Assembly: GCA_947459655.1 (NCBI GenBank) | Contig: CANHEE010000014.1 | Location: 1-38,308 of the forward strand | DNA from: Lewinellaceae bacterium | GTDB taxonomy: Bacteria > Bacteroidota > Bacteroidia > Chitinophagales > Saprospiraceae | Direction of reading: 5' to 3' | DNA: 38,308 nt | In this document: one piece after another, positions 1 to 8,728 of the stretch | How the letters are laid out: the number at the start of each line of letters is the position of its first letter | Position numbering within the stretch: the first letter of the stretch is position 1 | Position numbers and translations under genes: made by a program | Notes under the pieces: model-generated | Told to the model about the DNA's origin: nothing | The model's input: only the letters and a program-made list of their open reading frames with translations | The model's database searches: none

Positions 1-315
1 GAAATTACCGATGAGCAGCGTTCCATTTTACATGTGGCCGCAACTTTTGTCAATAATTTCGGGAATTATCTTTACCAGATTGCCGAGCAGATTGTTGAAT
101 CGGAAGACATTCCCTTCCGTTTGCTCAAGCCACTGATTGTAGAAACCGCAGCAAAAGTTCAAAACCACTCACCTGCCGATATGCAGACGGGGCCTGCGCG
201 CAGAGGGGATCTGAAAACGATTGAAAATCACCTTTCTTATCTGGAAAAATACCCCGATTTCAGAGAGCTGTATCGGACCATGACTGCGCTCATTCAAAAA
301 AAATATTCTTCCTGA
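1..315 (+). CDS. Rossmann-like/DUF2520 protein, C-terminal part (5' end outside window)
   Basis: The frame is open from base 1 to the TGA at 313-315, so this is the last 104 residues of a protein that starts before the window. The visible part fits the helical DUF2520 domain that follows an NAD(P)-binding Rossmann domain: HVAATFVNNFGNYLYQIAEQ, then a PL..ETAAKV segment, then TGPARRGD followed by an ENHLSYL segment. The TGPA.RGD...HL pattern is the most characteristic piece. In this family the N-terminal part binds a dinucleotide and an oxidoreductase role is assumed, but the substrate is not established. The gene converges with the leftward OmpA gene, with only two bases between the stop codons and no separate terminator. 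Family assignment is by motif recognition only. Confidence 0.8.
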   Translation, partial: EITDEQRSILHVAATFVNNFGNYLYQIAEQIVESEDIPFRLLKPLIVETAAKVQNHSPADMQTGPARRGDLKTIENHLSYLEKYPDFRELYRTMTALIQKKYSS

Positions 316-317
316 AT

Positions 318-1427
318 TTATTTCGAGAGGATGATAAATTCTACCCTTCGGTTCATTTGTCTGCCCTCCTCCGTTTCATTTTCTGCAATCATCATGGTTT
401 CGCCGAAGCCCTTACTTTTCACACGGTATGGTTTTATGCCGTTGTAAACGAGGAAATTAACCACCGACTTTGCGCGGTCTGCGGAAAGTTTCAGATTGTA
501 CTCATCTGTTCCCTGGTTATCGGTATGCCCGCGGACTTCTATCTTCATGGTAGGGTTTCTGCGCATCAACAAGAGCAGCTTTTTCAACTCAAAAAAAGAA
601 CGCGGTTCCAGGTCTGATCCATCGGTCTCAAAATAAATGTTTTTCAGCTGCACGACCTTGCCGGGTTCGACTTTTATCCTGGTCAAATCGTCGTCGGGGA
701 CGGGTATAGGGAGGATGGGTGGTACTTTTTTCAGGAGCACATCGTCAATGTAGTAGTAGGCGTAATTCAGGGTATCATTCAAACGTGCTTTTTCGGTCAT
801 GGTCTGGCTATCGGTAAAAAAATTGCCGAGCAGCATAAACTCTGCTTCTTCGCCTGCTTTGAATTTTTTCGAGAACTTTTTCCAACCGGCAGAGCCATTC
901 ATGATGTTTTTCTCAGAAACTGCCGGCGTCATGACGAGTGGCTCCTCCATCTGGGTGTTTACTTTCTTTTTACTGAAGCAGGCCCCGAGGTTGTTGATCT
1001 GAAGGGAATAAGGAAGATTGGCATAGAAAAATTCGAGAATATAGTCCTGCTTCGGTACCAACGGTTCAGAAAGTTGTATCTGTATGTACTCCCTGCAGTG
1101 CGGTTTACCCTTTTCACAGCCGTATGCGGTTATACCCGCAAACGCACCGCCACCATGTGCCTTGATTTTGCCAAAACCCTTGTCTGCCCAGCTCGCAGGA
1201 ACCCTGACTCGCGGTCCGTAGGCATCGGGAGAGGTTGCTGTAGGCGATGTCCAGTATTTCATCGCCTGACTGAAGTGCTCACCTCTGTAAAACCATCCCA
1301 TCGGAGTGCTGGCAAACAGTTCAAAACCTGCATTGGGTACAAGATTGGGCTGCTCCTTCTCGGATTGAGCCTTCGGAGTGCTTTGCAGAAAAAGCAGGAT
1401 AATGGTTATTAGGCTGAAATATTTCAT
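318..1427 (-). CDS. OmpA-family outer-membrane protein with N-terminal carbohydrate-binding-like domain
   Basis: 369 residues. An N-terminal signal peptide (hydrophobic residues 5-15, likely cleavage after STPKA) points to export. Residues about 28-235 resemble a CBM4/9-type beta-sandwich: NLVPNAGFE near the start, a REYIQIQLSEPL strand in the middle, and YAYYYIDDVLLKK at the end. Residues about 260-369 are an OmpA C-terminal domain (IYFETDGSDL, then VRGHTDNQGTDEYNLKLSADRA, where D of GHTDN and R of ADRA are the usual peptidoglycan contacts, and finally NRRVEF). The likely role is anchoring the outer membrane to peptidoglycan while the front domain faces a glycan or acts structurally. Domain order is typical of Bacteroidota OmpA proteins. 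rsmG lies 69 bp upstream on the same strand. A 14-bp palindrome sits directly upstream of the start codon. Confidence 0.85.
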   Translation of the reverse strand: MKYFSLITIILLFLQSTPKAQSEKEQPNLVPNAGFELFASTPMGWFYRGEHFSQAMKYWTSPTATSPDAYGPRVRVPASWADKGFGKIKAHGGGAFAGITAYGCEKGKPHCREYIQIQLSEPLVPKQDYILEFFYANLPYSLQINNLGACFSKKKVNTQMEEPLVMTPAVSEKNIMNGSAGWKKFSKKFKAGEEAEFMLLGNFFTDSQTMTEKARLNDTLNYAYYYIDDVLLKKVPPILPIPVPDDDLTRIKVEPGKVVQLKNIYFETDGSDLEPRSFFELKKLLLLMRRNPTMKIEVRGHTDNQGTDEYNLKLSADRAKSVVNFLVYNGIKPYRVKSKGFGETMMIAENETEEGRQMNRRVEFIILSK

Positions 1428-1429
1428 AA

Positions 1430-1443
1430 AATTTCATGAAATT
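1430..1443. promoter_or_regulatory. 14-bp perfect palindrome abutting the OmpA-gene start
   Basis: AATTTCATGAAATT is its own reverse complement. It lies two bases before the leftward start codon at 1425-1427. The neighbouring bases repeat the TTTCAT unit, including a second short palindrome GAAATATTTC at 1416-1425. This could be a dimeric repressor site or an mRNA fold that hides the start. The function is inferred from position only. Confidence 0.3.
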
Positions 1444-1496
1444 GAATTCGGAAAACACCCGTTCGGGAAAAGATTCTCCGTACTGGAATTTCCGGA

Positions 1497-2126
1497 TTAT
1501 CCCTGAACGTAAACCACATATTTTTCTTCAAAAAACGGTTCATTGAAATAGCGGCTGATAGGGTACTTTTCAATGTACTCCTGCTTCGACACCGCATTTA
1601 TTTCTTCTTTGAGATGACCACCTTTCAGTAACAGCCAGCCGTTGGGAAGTGCATGCACAGGCTTCGTTTTAATCAGTTTCCGGCTCCAGCGCAGCAATTC
1701 ATAGAGTTGTGCAACAGCCCTGCTAACGATAAAGTCAAAGCGTCGGTTTTTGATTTCCTCCACCCTGCCATGGATGCAGCGCACATTTTTAAGTCCCAGC
1801 GCCGCCGCAATTTCCTCTGCAACTTTGACTTTTTTTCCGATACTGTCAACCAGGGTAAATTCTACCTCCGGAAAAAAAATCGCCAGCGGAATTCCCGGGA
1901 AGCCGCCACCCGTACCCAAATCAAGAACTTCGGCACCCTGCTTAAACTGAATGACTTTTGCGATGGCCAGTGAATGCAAAATGTGACGCTCGTACAGAGA
2001 CTCCACATCTTTTCTTGAAATGACATTAATCTTGGCATTCCAGTCAAGATACAAGGGATACAACTGCTCAAATTGCCGCTTCTGCAATTCGCTTAAATTG
2101 GGAAAATAGTGCAAAATCTGATTCAT
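1497..2126 (-). CDS. rsmG: 16S rRNA (guanine527-N7)-methyltransferase RsmG/GidB
   Basis: 209 residues from the ATG at 2126. An in-frame ATG three codons upstream (2135) is possible, but MNQILHYFPNLSE is the usual family N-terminus. The enzyme transfers a methyl group from SAM to G527 in 16S rRNA. Visible motifs: LYERHILHSLAIA before the fold, the SAM-binding loop LDLGTGGGFPGIPLA (residues 68-82), LVDSIGKKVKVAEE after it, and FDFIVSRAVAQL, the family's conserved catalytic-core strand. Length is normal for the family. It is followed by the OmpA gene on the same strand, with a 69-bp gap. No TAnnTTTG element was found upstream. Confidence 0.95.
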   Translation of the reverse strand: MNQILHYFPNLSELQKRQFEQLYPLYLDWNAKINVISRKDVESLYERHILHSLAIAKVIQFKQGAEVLDLGTGGGFPGIPLAIFFPEVEFTLVDSIGKKVKVAEEIAAALGLKNVRCIHGRVEEIKNRRFDFIVSRAVAQLYELLRWSRKLIKTKPVHALPNGWLLLKGGHLKEEINAVSKQEYIEKYPISRYFNEPFFEEKYVVYVQG

Positions 2127-2335
2127 ACAACACAAAAACGGACCTCCAAAGGTCGGAAAACGAAGTTAAGTATCCTGCTTATAATCGGCGGTATTTTGCC
2201 TCTTTTTTTTCAGAAAACAGCCATATATTTCAAACACTGATTGTTTTACAAGGCAGAATGTAAAGAAAGAATCTGCCGGCAAAAGCAAATTATTGTGCTA
2301 TGCAAATTTCTGTTCTTCTACTGCTGCAAAACGCT

Positions 2336-2343
2336 TATTTTTG
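2336..2343 (+). promoter_or_regulatory. Bacteroidota -7 box (TATTTTTG) for the GH57 gene
   Basis: TATTTTTG fits TAnnTTTG and lies 20 bases before the chosen ATG at 2363, which would give a leader of about 14 nt. No TTG was found at the expected -33 spacing of 17-23 bases, so support is partial. The box also argues for the ATG at 2363 over the ATG at 2300. Confidence 0.35.
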
Positions 2344-2362
2344 CAATAGACCAGGGTTGAAA

Positions 2363-4759
2363 ATGAAATCCACTGACAAATACATCTGCATTCACGGCCA
2401 TTTTTATCAGCCTCCCCGCGAAAATGCGTGGTTGGAAGCTATCGAAACCCAGGATACGGCCAGTCCTTTCCACGACTGGAACCAGCGCATCAACTTTGAA
2501 TGCTACGCACCCAACACCAGCGCACGAATACTCGACGAAAATGGCCGGATTTCCCGGATAATCAACAACTATGCGAAAATCAGTTTCAATTTTGGTCCCA
2601 CCCTGCTGTCCTGGTTGCAGACAAATGATGCAGAGAGCTACCGCTTGATTCTGGAAGGCGACAAAATCGCACAGCAAAACAATGGTGGTTTTGGCTCTGC
2701 CATTGCGCAGATTTACAACCACGTCATTATGCCACTGGCCAACAGACAGGACAAAATCACGCAAGTGAAATGGGGAATTAGGGATTTTGAAAACAGATTC
2801 GGACGCAAGCCCGACGGTATGTGGCTGGCAGAAACTGCCGTTGATACCGAAACACTTGAAATACTGGCAGAGGCGGGCATCCGGTTCACCATTCTCGCAC
2901 CGCGTCAGGTGAAAGCTTTCCGAAAACAAGGCGAAAGTGAATGGACAATCAAAGCAGCCGACAGCCGAAGACCTTACTTATTCGCATTGCCCTCCGGAAA
3001 AAAAATGGGGATTTTCGTATACGACGGAGACGCCTCACACTCCATCGCATTCAACGGACTGCTCAACAGCGGTAAAGCCTTTGCAGCGGCACTCCTGGAC
3101 AGATTTTCACCAGATTCCACAGCCGAGCTGGTCAATGTCGCCACCGACGGAGAAAGTTATGGCCACCACCACAGACATGGCGAGATGGCACTGGCCGACT
3201 GCATCGACATAATCGAAAACATGCACGGTGTCCAGCTCTGCAACTACGCCCACTACCTCGACCTTTTCCCTCCGGAATACGAACTGCAGATCCATGAAAA
3301 CAGCTCCTGGAGTTGCGTGCACGGAATTGAGCGTTGGAGAAGCGACTGCGGTTGCAACAGCGATGGCAAAGGCTACCACCAGCGCTGGAGAGCACCGCTT
3401 CGCGAAACGCTTGACTGGCTCAGGGATGAACTGCTGCCATTTTTTGAGAGCGAAGCATCAAAATATGTTACGGATGCTTGGGCGGCGAGAAATGCCTACA
3501 TCGACGTGATGATGGACCGCAGCCCATCATCAATTGAGGTATTTTTGGAGCAATTTGCTCGTAGAGCCCTGAGCAAAGAAGAGACCGTCTGTGTGCTCAG
3601 ATTATTTGAAATGCAGCGGAACGCCTTACTCATGTTTACCAGTTGCGGATGGTTTTTTGACGAAGTATCCGGACTGGAAACCCGGCAGATTCTTCAGTAT
3701 GCCTGCCGAGCCATCGATTATGCGGCACAGCTTCAGGGACCTGATTTGCATAGCGCCTTTGAAAAAAAACTGGCTGTAATTCCCGGTAATGAATATGAGA
3801 ACTGCGCTATTGCCTACAGAAAACTGGTCTTGCCCGGCAGGGTAAATCTCGAACGTGTGGGCATGCATGTGGCAGCAGCTTCGCTTTTTGAAAAATTTCC
3901 AGAGAGCTTTAGGGTCTTTAACTACCATGCAAGGACAGCGCATTTCGAACGACAAATCGAGGGAAATCAGCGCCTGGTCGTCGGACAGACTACGGTGCAA
4001 TCTGCCATTACTACCTCAGAAAAACAATTCAGCTTTATCGCGCTCTACCTCGGGCAACACAACATCATCGGAAATTTGTCGACCGAGATTGATTCTGACA
4101 GTTTCATACTGATGAAAGAAAAAGCACTTTCGGGATTCAAAAAAGGAAATCTGGGCGATGTCATTACCCTGATGCAGACTTTTTTCGGACTGGAAAAATT
4201 CACCATTCAGGACCTTTTTTACGATGAAAAAAGAACTATCCTTAACCTGATTGCTGAGTTGCAACTCAAATCAGTCGAGTCTTCCCTCAGGGAATTGTAC
4301 ATAGACAACTATCAATTGATGAGTACCATGCTGGACAACAATCTTCCGGTTCCGGATGCATTTCGCAGTGCAGTGGGCTACGTTCTCAATAGGGACCTTG
4401 AGCATTTCTTCGAGAACGAGCAGTTGAACCTGAAAGATCTGGAGCGTATGCTTGAAGAAAGAGGGAAATGGGGCATCAGGCTAAGCCATGAAGCAACATT
4501 CGAACTGGCGGCCAGTGAGAGAATTTACCGAGAAGTAAGAAAAGTGGAAAACAACGAAAGCGCTGTTCCGCAATTGAATATGATCAACAGTGTCCTGGAA
4601 ATACTGAACAGATATGAAGTGAAACTGGACATCTGGAAAAGTCAGAATGCTGTTTACCACATCCTGAAATCCGGCAATAACGCTCAGGAAAGTATCTTGA
4701 GCGAAGAATGGAAATCCAACTTCTTTGAGCTGGCGCAAATGCTCAATGTAAAATACTGA
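2363..4759 (+). CDS. Glycoside hydrolase family 57 protein with DUF3536 domain
   Basis: 798 residues from the ATG at 2363. An upstream in-frame ATG at 2300 would place extra sequence before a conserved beginning. The N-terminus CIHGHFYQPPRENAW is the GH57 opening motif. GMWLAETAVD (around residue 153) should carry the catalytic Glu nucleophile, YDGDASHSIAF follows, and VATDGESYGHHHRHGE (around residue 260) holds the second acidic catalytic region. The remainder, including WSCVHGIERWRSDCGC, matches the long DUF3536 extension. GH57 enzymes act on alpha-1,4 or alpha-1,6 glucans as amylases, glucanotransferases or branching enzymes. Which reaction applies cannot be told from the motifs. There is no signal peptide, so it is probably cytoplasmic and involved in glycogen or maltodextrin turnover. 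No other glycogen gene is adjacent. Confidence 0.88.
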   Translation: MKSTDKYICIHGHFYQPPRENAWLEAIETQDTASPFHDWNQRINFECYAPNTSARILDENGRISRIINNYAKISFNFGPTLLSWLQTNDAESYRLILEGDKIAQQNNGGFGSAIAQIYNHVIMPLANRQDKITQVKWGIRDFENRFGRKPDGMWLAETAVDTETLEILAEAGIRFTILAPRQVKAFRKQGESEWTIKAADSRRPYLFALPSGKKMGIFVYDGDASHSIAFNGLLNSGKAFAAALLDRFSPDSTAELVNVATDGESYGHHHRHGEMALADCIDIIENMHGVQLCNYAHYLDLFPPEYELQIHENSSWSCVHGIERWRSDCGCNSDGKGYHQRWRAPLRETLDWLRDELLPFFESEASKYVTDAWAARNAYIDVMMDRSPSSIEVFLEQFARRALSKEETVCVLRLFEMQRNALLMFTSCGWFFDEVSGLETRQILQYACRAIDYAAQLQGPDLHSAFEKKLAVIPGNEYENCAIAYRKLVLPGRVNLERVGMHVAAASLFEKFPESFRVFNYHARTAHFERQIEGNQRLVVGQTTVQSAITTSEKQFSFIALYLGQHNIIGNLSTEIDSDSFILMKEKALSGFKKGNLGDVITLMQTFFGLEKFTIQDLFYDEKRTILNLIAELQLKSVESSLRELYIDNYQLMSTMLDNNLPVPDAFRSAVGYVLNRDLEHFFENEQLNLKDLERMLEERGKWGIRLSHEATFELAASERIYREVRKVENNESAVPQLNMINSVLEILNRYEVKLDIWKSQNAVYHILKSGNNAQESILSEEWKSNFFELAQMLNVKY

Positions 4760-4763
4760 GCAC

Positions 4764-4800
4764 AAAAAAATCCATCATAAATTTGCATTTACAATGGATT
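4764..4800 (-). terminator. Intrinsic terminator of tRNA-Gln
   Basis: Read leftward, AATCCAT (4794-4800) pairs with ATGGATT (4769-4775) around an 18-base loop and is followed by a run of seven T (4764-4770). It starts 15 bases beyond the tRNA 3' end and lies between the tRNA and the convergent GH57 gene. Confidence 0.65.
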
Positions 4801-4814
4801 CAGAAGCTTTAAAG

Positions 4815-4885
4815 TTGGCTCATAAGGATTCGAACCTTAACAAACAGAACCAAAATCTGTTGTGCTACCGTTACACCATGAGCCA
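4815..4885 (-). tRNA. tRNA-Gln (anticodon TTG)
   Basis: Read leftward, the sequence folds as a full cloverleaf: acceptor stem TGGCTCA/TGAGCCA (7 bp), a D arm closed by GTG/CAC, anticodon stem ACAGA/TCTGT around the loop TTTTGGT (anticodon TTG at loop positions 3-5), a four-base variable loop, and T arm TAAGG-TTCGAAT-CCTTA. The discriminator base is A (4815). The 3' CCA is not encoded, so it must be added by tRNA nucleotidyltransferase. TTG reads CAA and, by wobble, CAG glutamine codons. It is transcribed alone, with its own promoter at 4904-4934 and terminator at 4764-4800. Confidence 0.97.
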
Positions 4886-4903
4886 GTGCCTGAAAAAGCG
4901 ATG

Positions 4904-4934
4904 CAAAGGTAAATTGGTTTTTCTAACTGCGCAA
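4904..4934 (-). promoter_or_regulatory. Promoter of tRNA-Gln (TTG-N20-TACCTTTG)
   Basis: Read leftward, TTG (4932-4934), 20 bases, then TACCTTTG (4904-4911). This fits the Bacteroidota vegetative consensus TTG-N17-23-TAnnTTTG. Transcription would start near 4898, about 13 nt before the mature 5' end at 4885, leaving a short leader for RNase P. Confidence 0.75.
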
Positions 4935-4961
4935 GGCTTTTTTCGTTTTTTTGGAAAAAAA

Positions 4962-5879
4962 TCAGTCCTCAACGCCTTTAAAGCGCATCCGCGTGTACTC
5001 GCGATTTACCAGGATAACACCGGCAAGTACAAAAAAAGTACCCAGGAAAATATACCTGTCTATTTGCTCTCCACCAAGCATCCATCCTACAAAAACAGCG
5101 ATAATCGTGTTGATGTAGGTATGCAGTGAAATTCTCGAAGGACTGTACTGCCACAACACATAGATGTAACATCCATAACCTATCAGCGACCCTACAATAA
5201 TCAGGTACAACATCGCCCACCATCCTGCAGCACTGATTTCTCCGATCAGAGAAGTGTTTTCAAATCCGGCACTTATCATGCCATTCATCAATCCACCAAA
5301 AATCATCTGCAGTCCGACCGCCAAAAACAAATCGGTATGGACCTGGTTTTTCTTCATAAATATGGAGCCCACGGCCCAGGAAAGGTTCGCCAGTACCAGA
5401 AACACAACGCCTGCGACACTGTCGTAACTTACCTGAAAACCGATGCTTTTGTGGAAAATACAAAGTATCCCGAAAATACTCAACAGAAAACCTGAGACGA
5501 TGAGCGTACTGATGGAGAAATTCCTAAAAGCGAACAGACTAAGCACCGTGATGAAAACGGGTGAAAGCGAACAGATTACCGCGGTTAATCCACTGGATAG
5601 ATACTGTTCTGCCCAGCAAACCAGACCATTTCCGCCGACGATCATCAGGAAGCCTATAATCGCAAGTCTAATCATACCCCTGCTGTCTGGAAGTTTTTTT
5701 CCGTTCATCAGACTGAACAGCAGAAAAACCAGTCCGGCTGCAATATGGCGGATTGCCGACAGAAAAAATGGCGGAATATGCTCATCTATCGCTACCTTGA
5801 TGCCCAGGTAGGTGGTTCCCCATACCAGGCAAAGCATTAGGAACGCGAGAATCGCCAGATTTCGGTTTTGCTGTATCAT
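4962..5879 (-). CDS. EamA/DMT-family drug-metabolite transporter
   Basis: 305 residues, almost wholly hydrophobic, with about ten predicted membrane helices in two EamA repeats (roughly residues 8-140 and 155-295). The opening LVWGTTYLGIKVAIDEHIPP and FFLSAIRHIAAGLVFLL are typical of the first repeat. SWAVGSIFMKK and IGYGCYIYVL fall in the second. Family members are inner-membrane exporters of amino acids, metabolites or drugs, and the substrate here is unknown. The gene lies upstream of the tRNA on the same strand with a 76-bp gap, but the tRNA has its own promoter. It is divergent from the E1 gene. Confidence 0.9.
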   Translation of the reverse strand: MIQQNRNLAILAFLMLCLVWGTTYLGIKVAIDEHIPPFFLSAIRHIAAGLVFLLFSLMNGKKLPDSRGMIRLAIIGFLMIVGGNGLVCWAEQYLSSGLTAVICSLSPVFITVLSLFAFRNFSISTLIVSGFLLSIFGILCIFHKSIGFQVSYDSVAGVVFLVLANLSWAVGSIFMKKNQVHTDLFLAVGLQMIFGGLMNGMISAGFENTSLIGEISAAGWWAMLYLIIVGSLIGYGCYIYVLWQYSPSRISLHTYINTIIAVFVGWMLGGEQIDRYIFLGTFFVLAGVILVNREYTRMRFKGVED

Positions 5880-5948
5880 TGGAAGATTTCCCTACGTAAC
5901 GGACAGCCTATTATTATGTTCAGGATTGTGCTAATGTGCCGGCATATT

Positions 5949-5980
5949 TTTGACTTTTGCGTTTTCTAAGGGTATATTTG
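5949..5980 (+). promoter_or_regulatory. Promoter of the E1 fusion gene (TTTG-N20-TATATTTG)
   Basis: TTTG (5949-5952), 20 bases, TATATTTG (5973-5980): an excellent match to the Bacteroidota vegetative promoter. Transcription should start near 5986, giving a leader of about 24 nt before the ATG at 6010. The upstream in-frame ATG at 5950 lies inside this promoter and is therefore unlikely to be the start. Confidence 0.8.
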
Positions 5981-6009
5981 CGCAAAAATTCAGTTTAAGC
6001 ATCCATTGT

Positions 6010-8079
6010 ATGGCCAAATCAACAAAAGTAAGCAAAGAAATACTCGGAAAAGCGCTGACAATTATGTCAACAGCAAAGAGTATGACCGAAATTTACGAGG
6101 ACAACTTCAAGCTGGTGTCTAAATACGTACATGCCACTTCAAGAGGTCATGAAGCCATACAGATAGCACTGGGTTTGCAACTGAAACCGCAGGACTGGGT
6201 TTCTCCCTACTACCGCGATGATGCCATGTTACTCGCCATCGGCATGCGACCGTACGACCTCATGTTACAGTTGTTCGCCAAAAGGGACGACCCCTTCTCC
6301 GGCGGCCGTTCCTACTACTGCCATCCAAGTCTAAAAGACGACGACAAGCCAAAAATACCGCATCAGTCCTCCGCAACGGGTATGCAGGCAATTCCCACCA
6401 CCGGTATTGCCATGGGTATCCGCTACAAGGAGGATACCGGACTGAGCACTGCACCGACAGATGAACTGCCGGTGGTAGTGTGCTCACTCGGCGACGCCTC
6501 CGTCACAGAAGGCGAGGTTGCCGAAGCCTTCCAGATGGCCGCCCTCAGGCAGTTGCCCATCATTTACCTTGTACAAGATAATGGTTGGGATATCAGTGCA
6601 AACGCTCGTGAAACAAGAGCGATGAATGCCTTCGAATATGCGAAGGGATTTCCCGGCATCGAAGCCATCAGCATAGAGGGAAATGATTTTGAACTGGCTT
6701 TTTCCACACTTCAGAAAGTTATTTCCACCATCAGAAAGGAGAGGAGACCCTTTTTGGTCCACGCCCGTGTACCTCTGCTAAACCATCATACATCAGGTGT
6801 TCGAAAAGAGTGGTACCGCGATGACCTCGAGGAACACCAAAGCAGGGATCCATTCCCTATTCTGCTCAAAGCCGCCCAAAAAGCAGGCTTTAGTGCCGAT
6901 GATTGTAAAAAAATAAATGCTGCTGCCGCAAAAATAGTGGCTGCTGATTTCCGTAAGGCACAGTCTGCTGAAGACCCACGTCCGGAAGACCTGTTTACAC
7001 ATGACTTTGCACCCACTCCGATAAGCGAAGAACTTGGACAGCGAGAACCCGCAGGAGCAGAGCAGAAAGTCATGGTCGACTGTGCTTTGTTTGCCGTACA
7101 CGAGCTGATGGAAAAACACCCGGAATGTCTGCTCTATGGACAAGACGTCGGACACCGCCTCGGAGGTGTTTTTCGCGAAGCGGCAACCCTCGCGCAAAAA
7201 TTCGGTAATGAACGCGTTTTCAACACACCCATTCAAGAAGCTTTCATCGTGGGAAGCACTGTGGGCATGTCGGCCGTCGGATTAAAACCTATTGTGGAAG
7301 TGCAGTTTGCAGATTACATCTGGCCGGGACTGAACCAGTTGTTTACTGAAGTGTCCAGATCATGCTACCTTTCCAACGGAAAATATCCGGTCAGCATGAT
7401 ACTGCGCGTACCCATCGGTGCCTACGGCAGCGGTGGTCCATACCACTCTTCCAGTGTTGAATCGGTAGTAGCCAACATCCGAGGAATTAAAATTGCCTAT
7501 CCAAGCAATGGTGCCGACCTGAAGGGGCTCATGAAATCTGCCTATTACGATCCGAATCCGGTCATTATTTTTGAGCACAAAGGCCTATACTGGTCAAAAG
7601 TAAAGGGAACCGAACAGGCGCGCACTGTCGAACCCGACGCAGACTATATTATTCCCTTCGGTAAAGGCAGAATAGCACTGGCCGCAGATGAATCAATCAT
7701 AAAATCGGAAAATACCGTTCTGGTCGTCAGTTACGGAATGGGTGTACACTGGGCTCTGAATGCAGCACAGAAATTTGGCCATAAGGTTGAGGTGTTGGAC
7801 ATCAGAACCATCTATCCGCTGGATACTGAACTAATTTACGAGCGCAGCAAAGCACATGGAAGAATACTTGTTGTGACAGAAGAAGCTGTCGACAATGGAT
7901 TTGCACAAAGTTTGGCCGCCAGAATTCAGGAAAATTGCTTCAGGCATCTGGACGCTCCCGTTAGAACCATAGGTGCCGAAAACCTGCCGGCGATCCCACT
8001 GAATGAAACACTCGAAAAGGCAATGATTCCCAATATTGAAATTGTGGAAGATGCCATCAGGCAACTGATGGAATACTGA
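6010..8079 (+). CDS. 2-oxoacid (branched-chain type) dehydrogenase E1, alpha-beta fusion
   Basis: 689 residues from the ATG at 6010, which lies downstream of a clear promoter. The first half (about 1-340) is an E1-alpha domain. The TPP/Mg site is GDASVTEGEVAEAFQMAAL (from residue 161) with QDNGWDIS as the second part, and HHTSGVRKEWY lies in the loop region that is phosphorylated in eukaryotic homologues. The second half (from about 348) is E1-beta: LYGQDVGHRLGGVF, then NTPIQEAFIVGSTVGMS, FADYIWPGLNQL and YPLDTELIYE. The protein performs the TPP-dependent oxidative decarboxylation step of a 2-oxoacid dehydrogenase complex, most likely for branched-chain oxoacids. Fusion of both subunits is common in Bacteroidota. 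No E2 or E3 gene is nearby, so those components must be encoded elsewhere. Confidence 0.92.
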   Translation: MAKSTKVSKEILGKALTIMSTAKSMTEIYEDNFKLVSKYVHATSRGHEAIQIALGLQLKPQDWVSPYYRDDAMLLAIGMRPYDLMLQLFAKRDDPFSGGRSYYCHPSLKDDDKPKIPHQSSATGMQAIPTTGIAMGIRYKEDTGLSTAPTDELPVVVCSLGDASVTEGEVAEAFQMAALRQLPIIYLVQDNGWDISANARETRAMNAFEYAKGFPGIEAISIEGNDFELAFSTLQKVISTIRKERRPFLVHARVPLLNHHTSGVRKEWYRDDLEEHQSRDPFPILLKAAQKAGFSADDCKKINAAAAKIVAADFRKAQSAEDPRPEDLFTHDFAPTPISEELGQREPAGAEQKVMVDCALFAVHELMEKHPECLLYGQDVGHRLGGVFREAATLAQKFGNERVFNTPIQEAFIVGSTVGMSAVGLKPIVEVQFADYIWPGLNQLFTEVSRSCYLSNGKYPVSMILRVPIGAYGSGGPYHSSSVESVVANIRGIKIAYPSNGADLKGLMKSAYYDPNPVIIFEHKGLYWSKVKGTEQARTVEPDADYIIPFGKGRIALAADESIIKSENTVLVVSYGMGVHWALNAAQKFGHKVEVLDIRTIYPLDTELIYERSKAHGRILVVTEEAVDNGFAQSLAARIQENCFRHLDAPVRTIGAENLPAIPLNETLEKAMIPNIEIVEDAIRQLMEY

Positions 8080-8082
8080 TTA

Positions 8083-8122
8083 AAAATCCCCTGCTATGTG
8101 TTCGAAAAGCAGGGGATTTTTT
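8083..8122. terminator. Bidirectional intrinsic terminator
   Basis: AAAATCCCCTGCT (8083-8095) pairs perfectly over 13 bp with AGCAGGGGATTTT (8108-8120) around a 12-base loop. T-runs follow on the plus strand (8117-8122) and, read leftward, at 8082-8086. It lies between the E1 gene (stop at 8079) and the convergent leftward gene ending at 8131, so it can serve both. Confidence 0.88.
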
Positions 8123-8130
8123 GAAAAACA

Positions 8131-8631
8131 TCAATGATTTCCGCTTTGCTTCTGCATCTGGGCAGTCAGAGGGAAAAAGGCATGTGAACTATGCGATATT
8201 TTTCTGTTGGGCTGAAAGCGCGGCTTATAATGGCCAATAAAGCTCGACATAAAGGCAGAGAGCTCCTTGGTATCCACATTTCTGGACTGCGGTTTAAGGG
8301 CGTAGGCGACGTGTCGTACCGAACCATTGGGCAGCCAGAAAACCTCAATCCACATTTTGATTCCCTTCAGGTCGTAATTGATTGATTCTGAGTAATCTTC
8401 CATATCAATTAGAAACTGTGCCCATTTGTCGAATGTGGTTTCCGGATTGTAGCCACAAATGCTCAGCAGCGAAGTACTGTATTGGCTTTGTAGTTTCTCA
8501 AAATCTTTTTCGTATTCCCCCAGGATGAACACTTTCGGCAACTGAATGCTGTCAGGGAGTACGGGACCGACAGAGGCCCGACCATCTATTGTCCACAGGC
8601 AGAAAGCAGCAAAAATCAGGAAATACTTCAT
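8131..8631 (-). CDS. Exported protein of unknown function
   Basis: 166 residues from the ATG at 8631. The start is chosen because it opens a signal peptide (MKYFLIFAAFCLWTIDGRAS). The ORF extends upstream to 8742, but those codons give no plausible N-terminus. No family is recognised with confidence. The mature part has LSICGYNPETTFDKWAQFL, then KMWIEVFWLPNGSVRHVAYA and LSAFMSSFIGHYKPRFQP. The pattern of a beta strand, turn with NGSV, strand, then helix leading to a proline-rich end loosely resembles a TonB C-terminal-like fold, but that is speculation. It is preceded by another exported unknown on the same strand, with 164 bp between the coding regions. Confidence 0.65.
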   Translation of the reverse strand: MKYFLIFAAFCLWTIDGRASVGPVLPDSIQLPKVFILGEYEKDFEKLQSQYSTSLLSICGYNPETTFDKWAQFLIDMEDYSESINYDLKGIKMWIEVFWLPNGSVRHVAYALKPQSRNVDTKELSAFMSSFIGHYKPRFQPNRKISHSSHAFFPLTAQMQKQSGNH

Positions 8632-8728
8632 TGATAACAGTTGGCAGGACGAAATTGACCGGAAAGGCACATAGGAGAAAATCTTGTTTCCACCACAGCC
8701 AAACCTGCTTTCGTACTTACATCTACTG

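Noticed and set aside
2300-2362. Upstream in-frame ATG of the GH57 gene
   Set aside because: It lies before the conserved start of the family and upstream of the -7-like box at 2336-2343.
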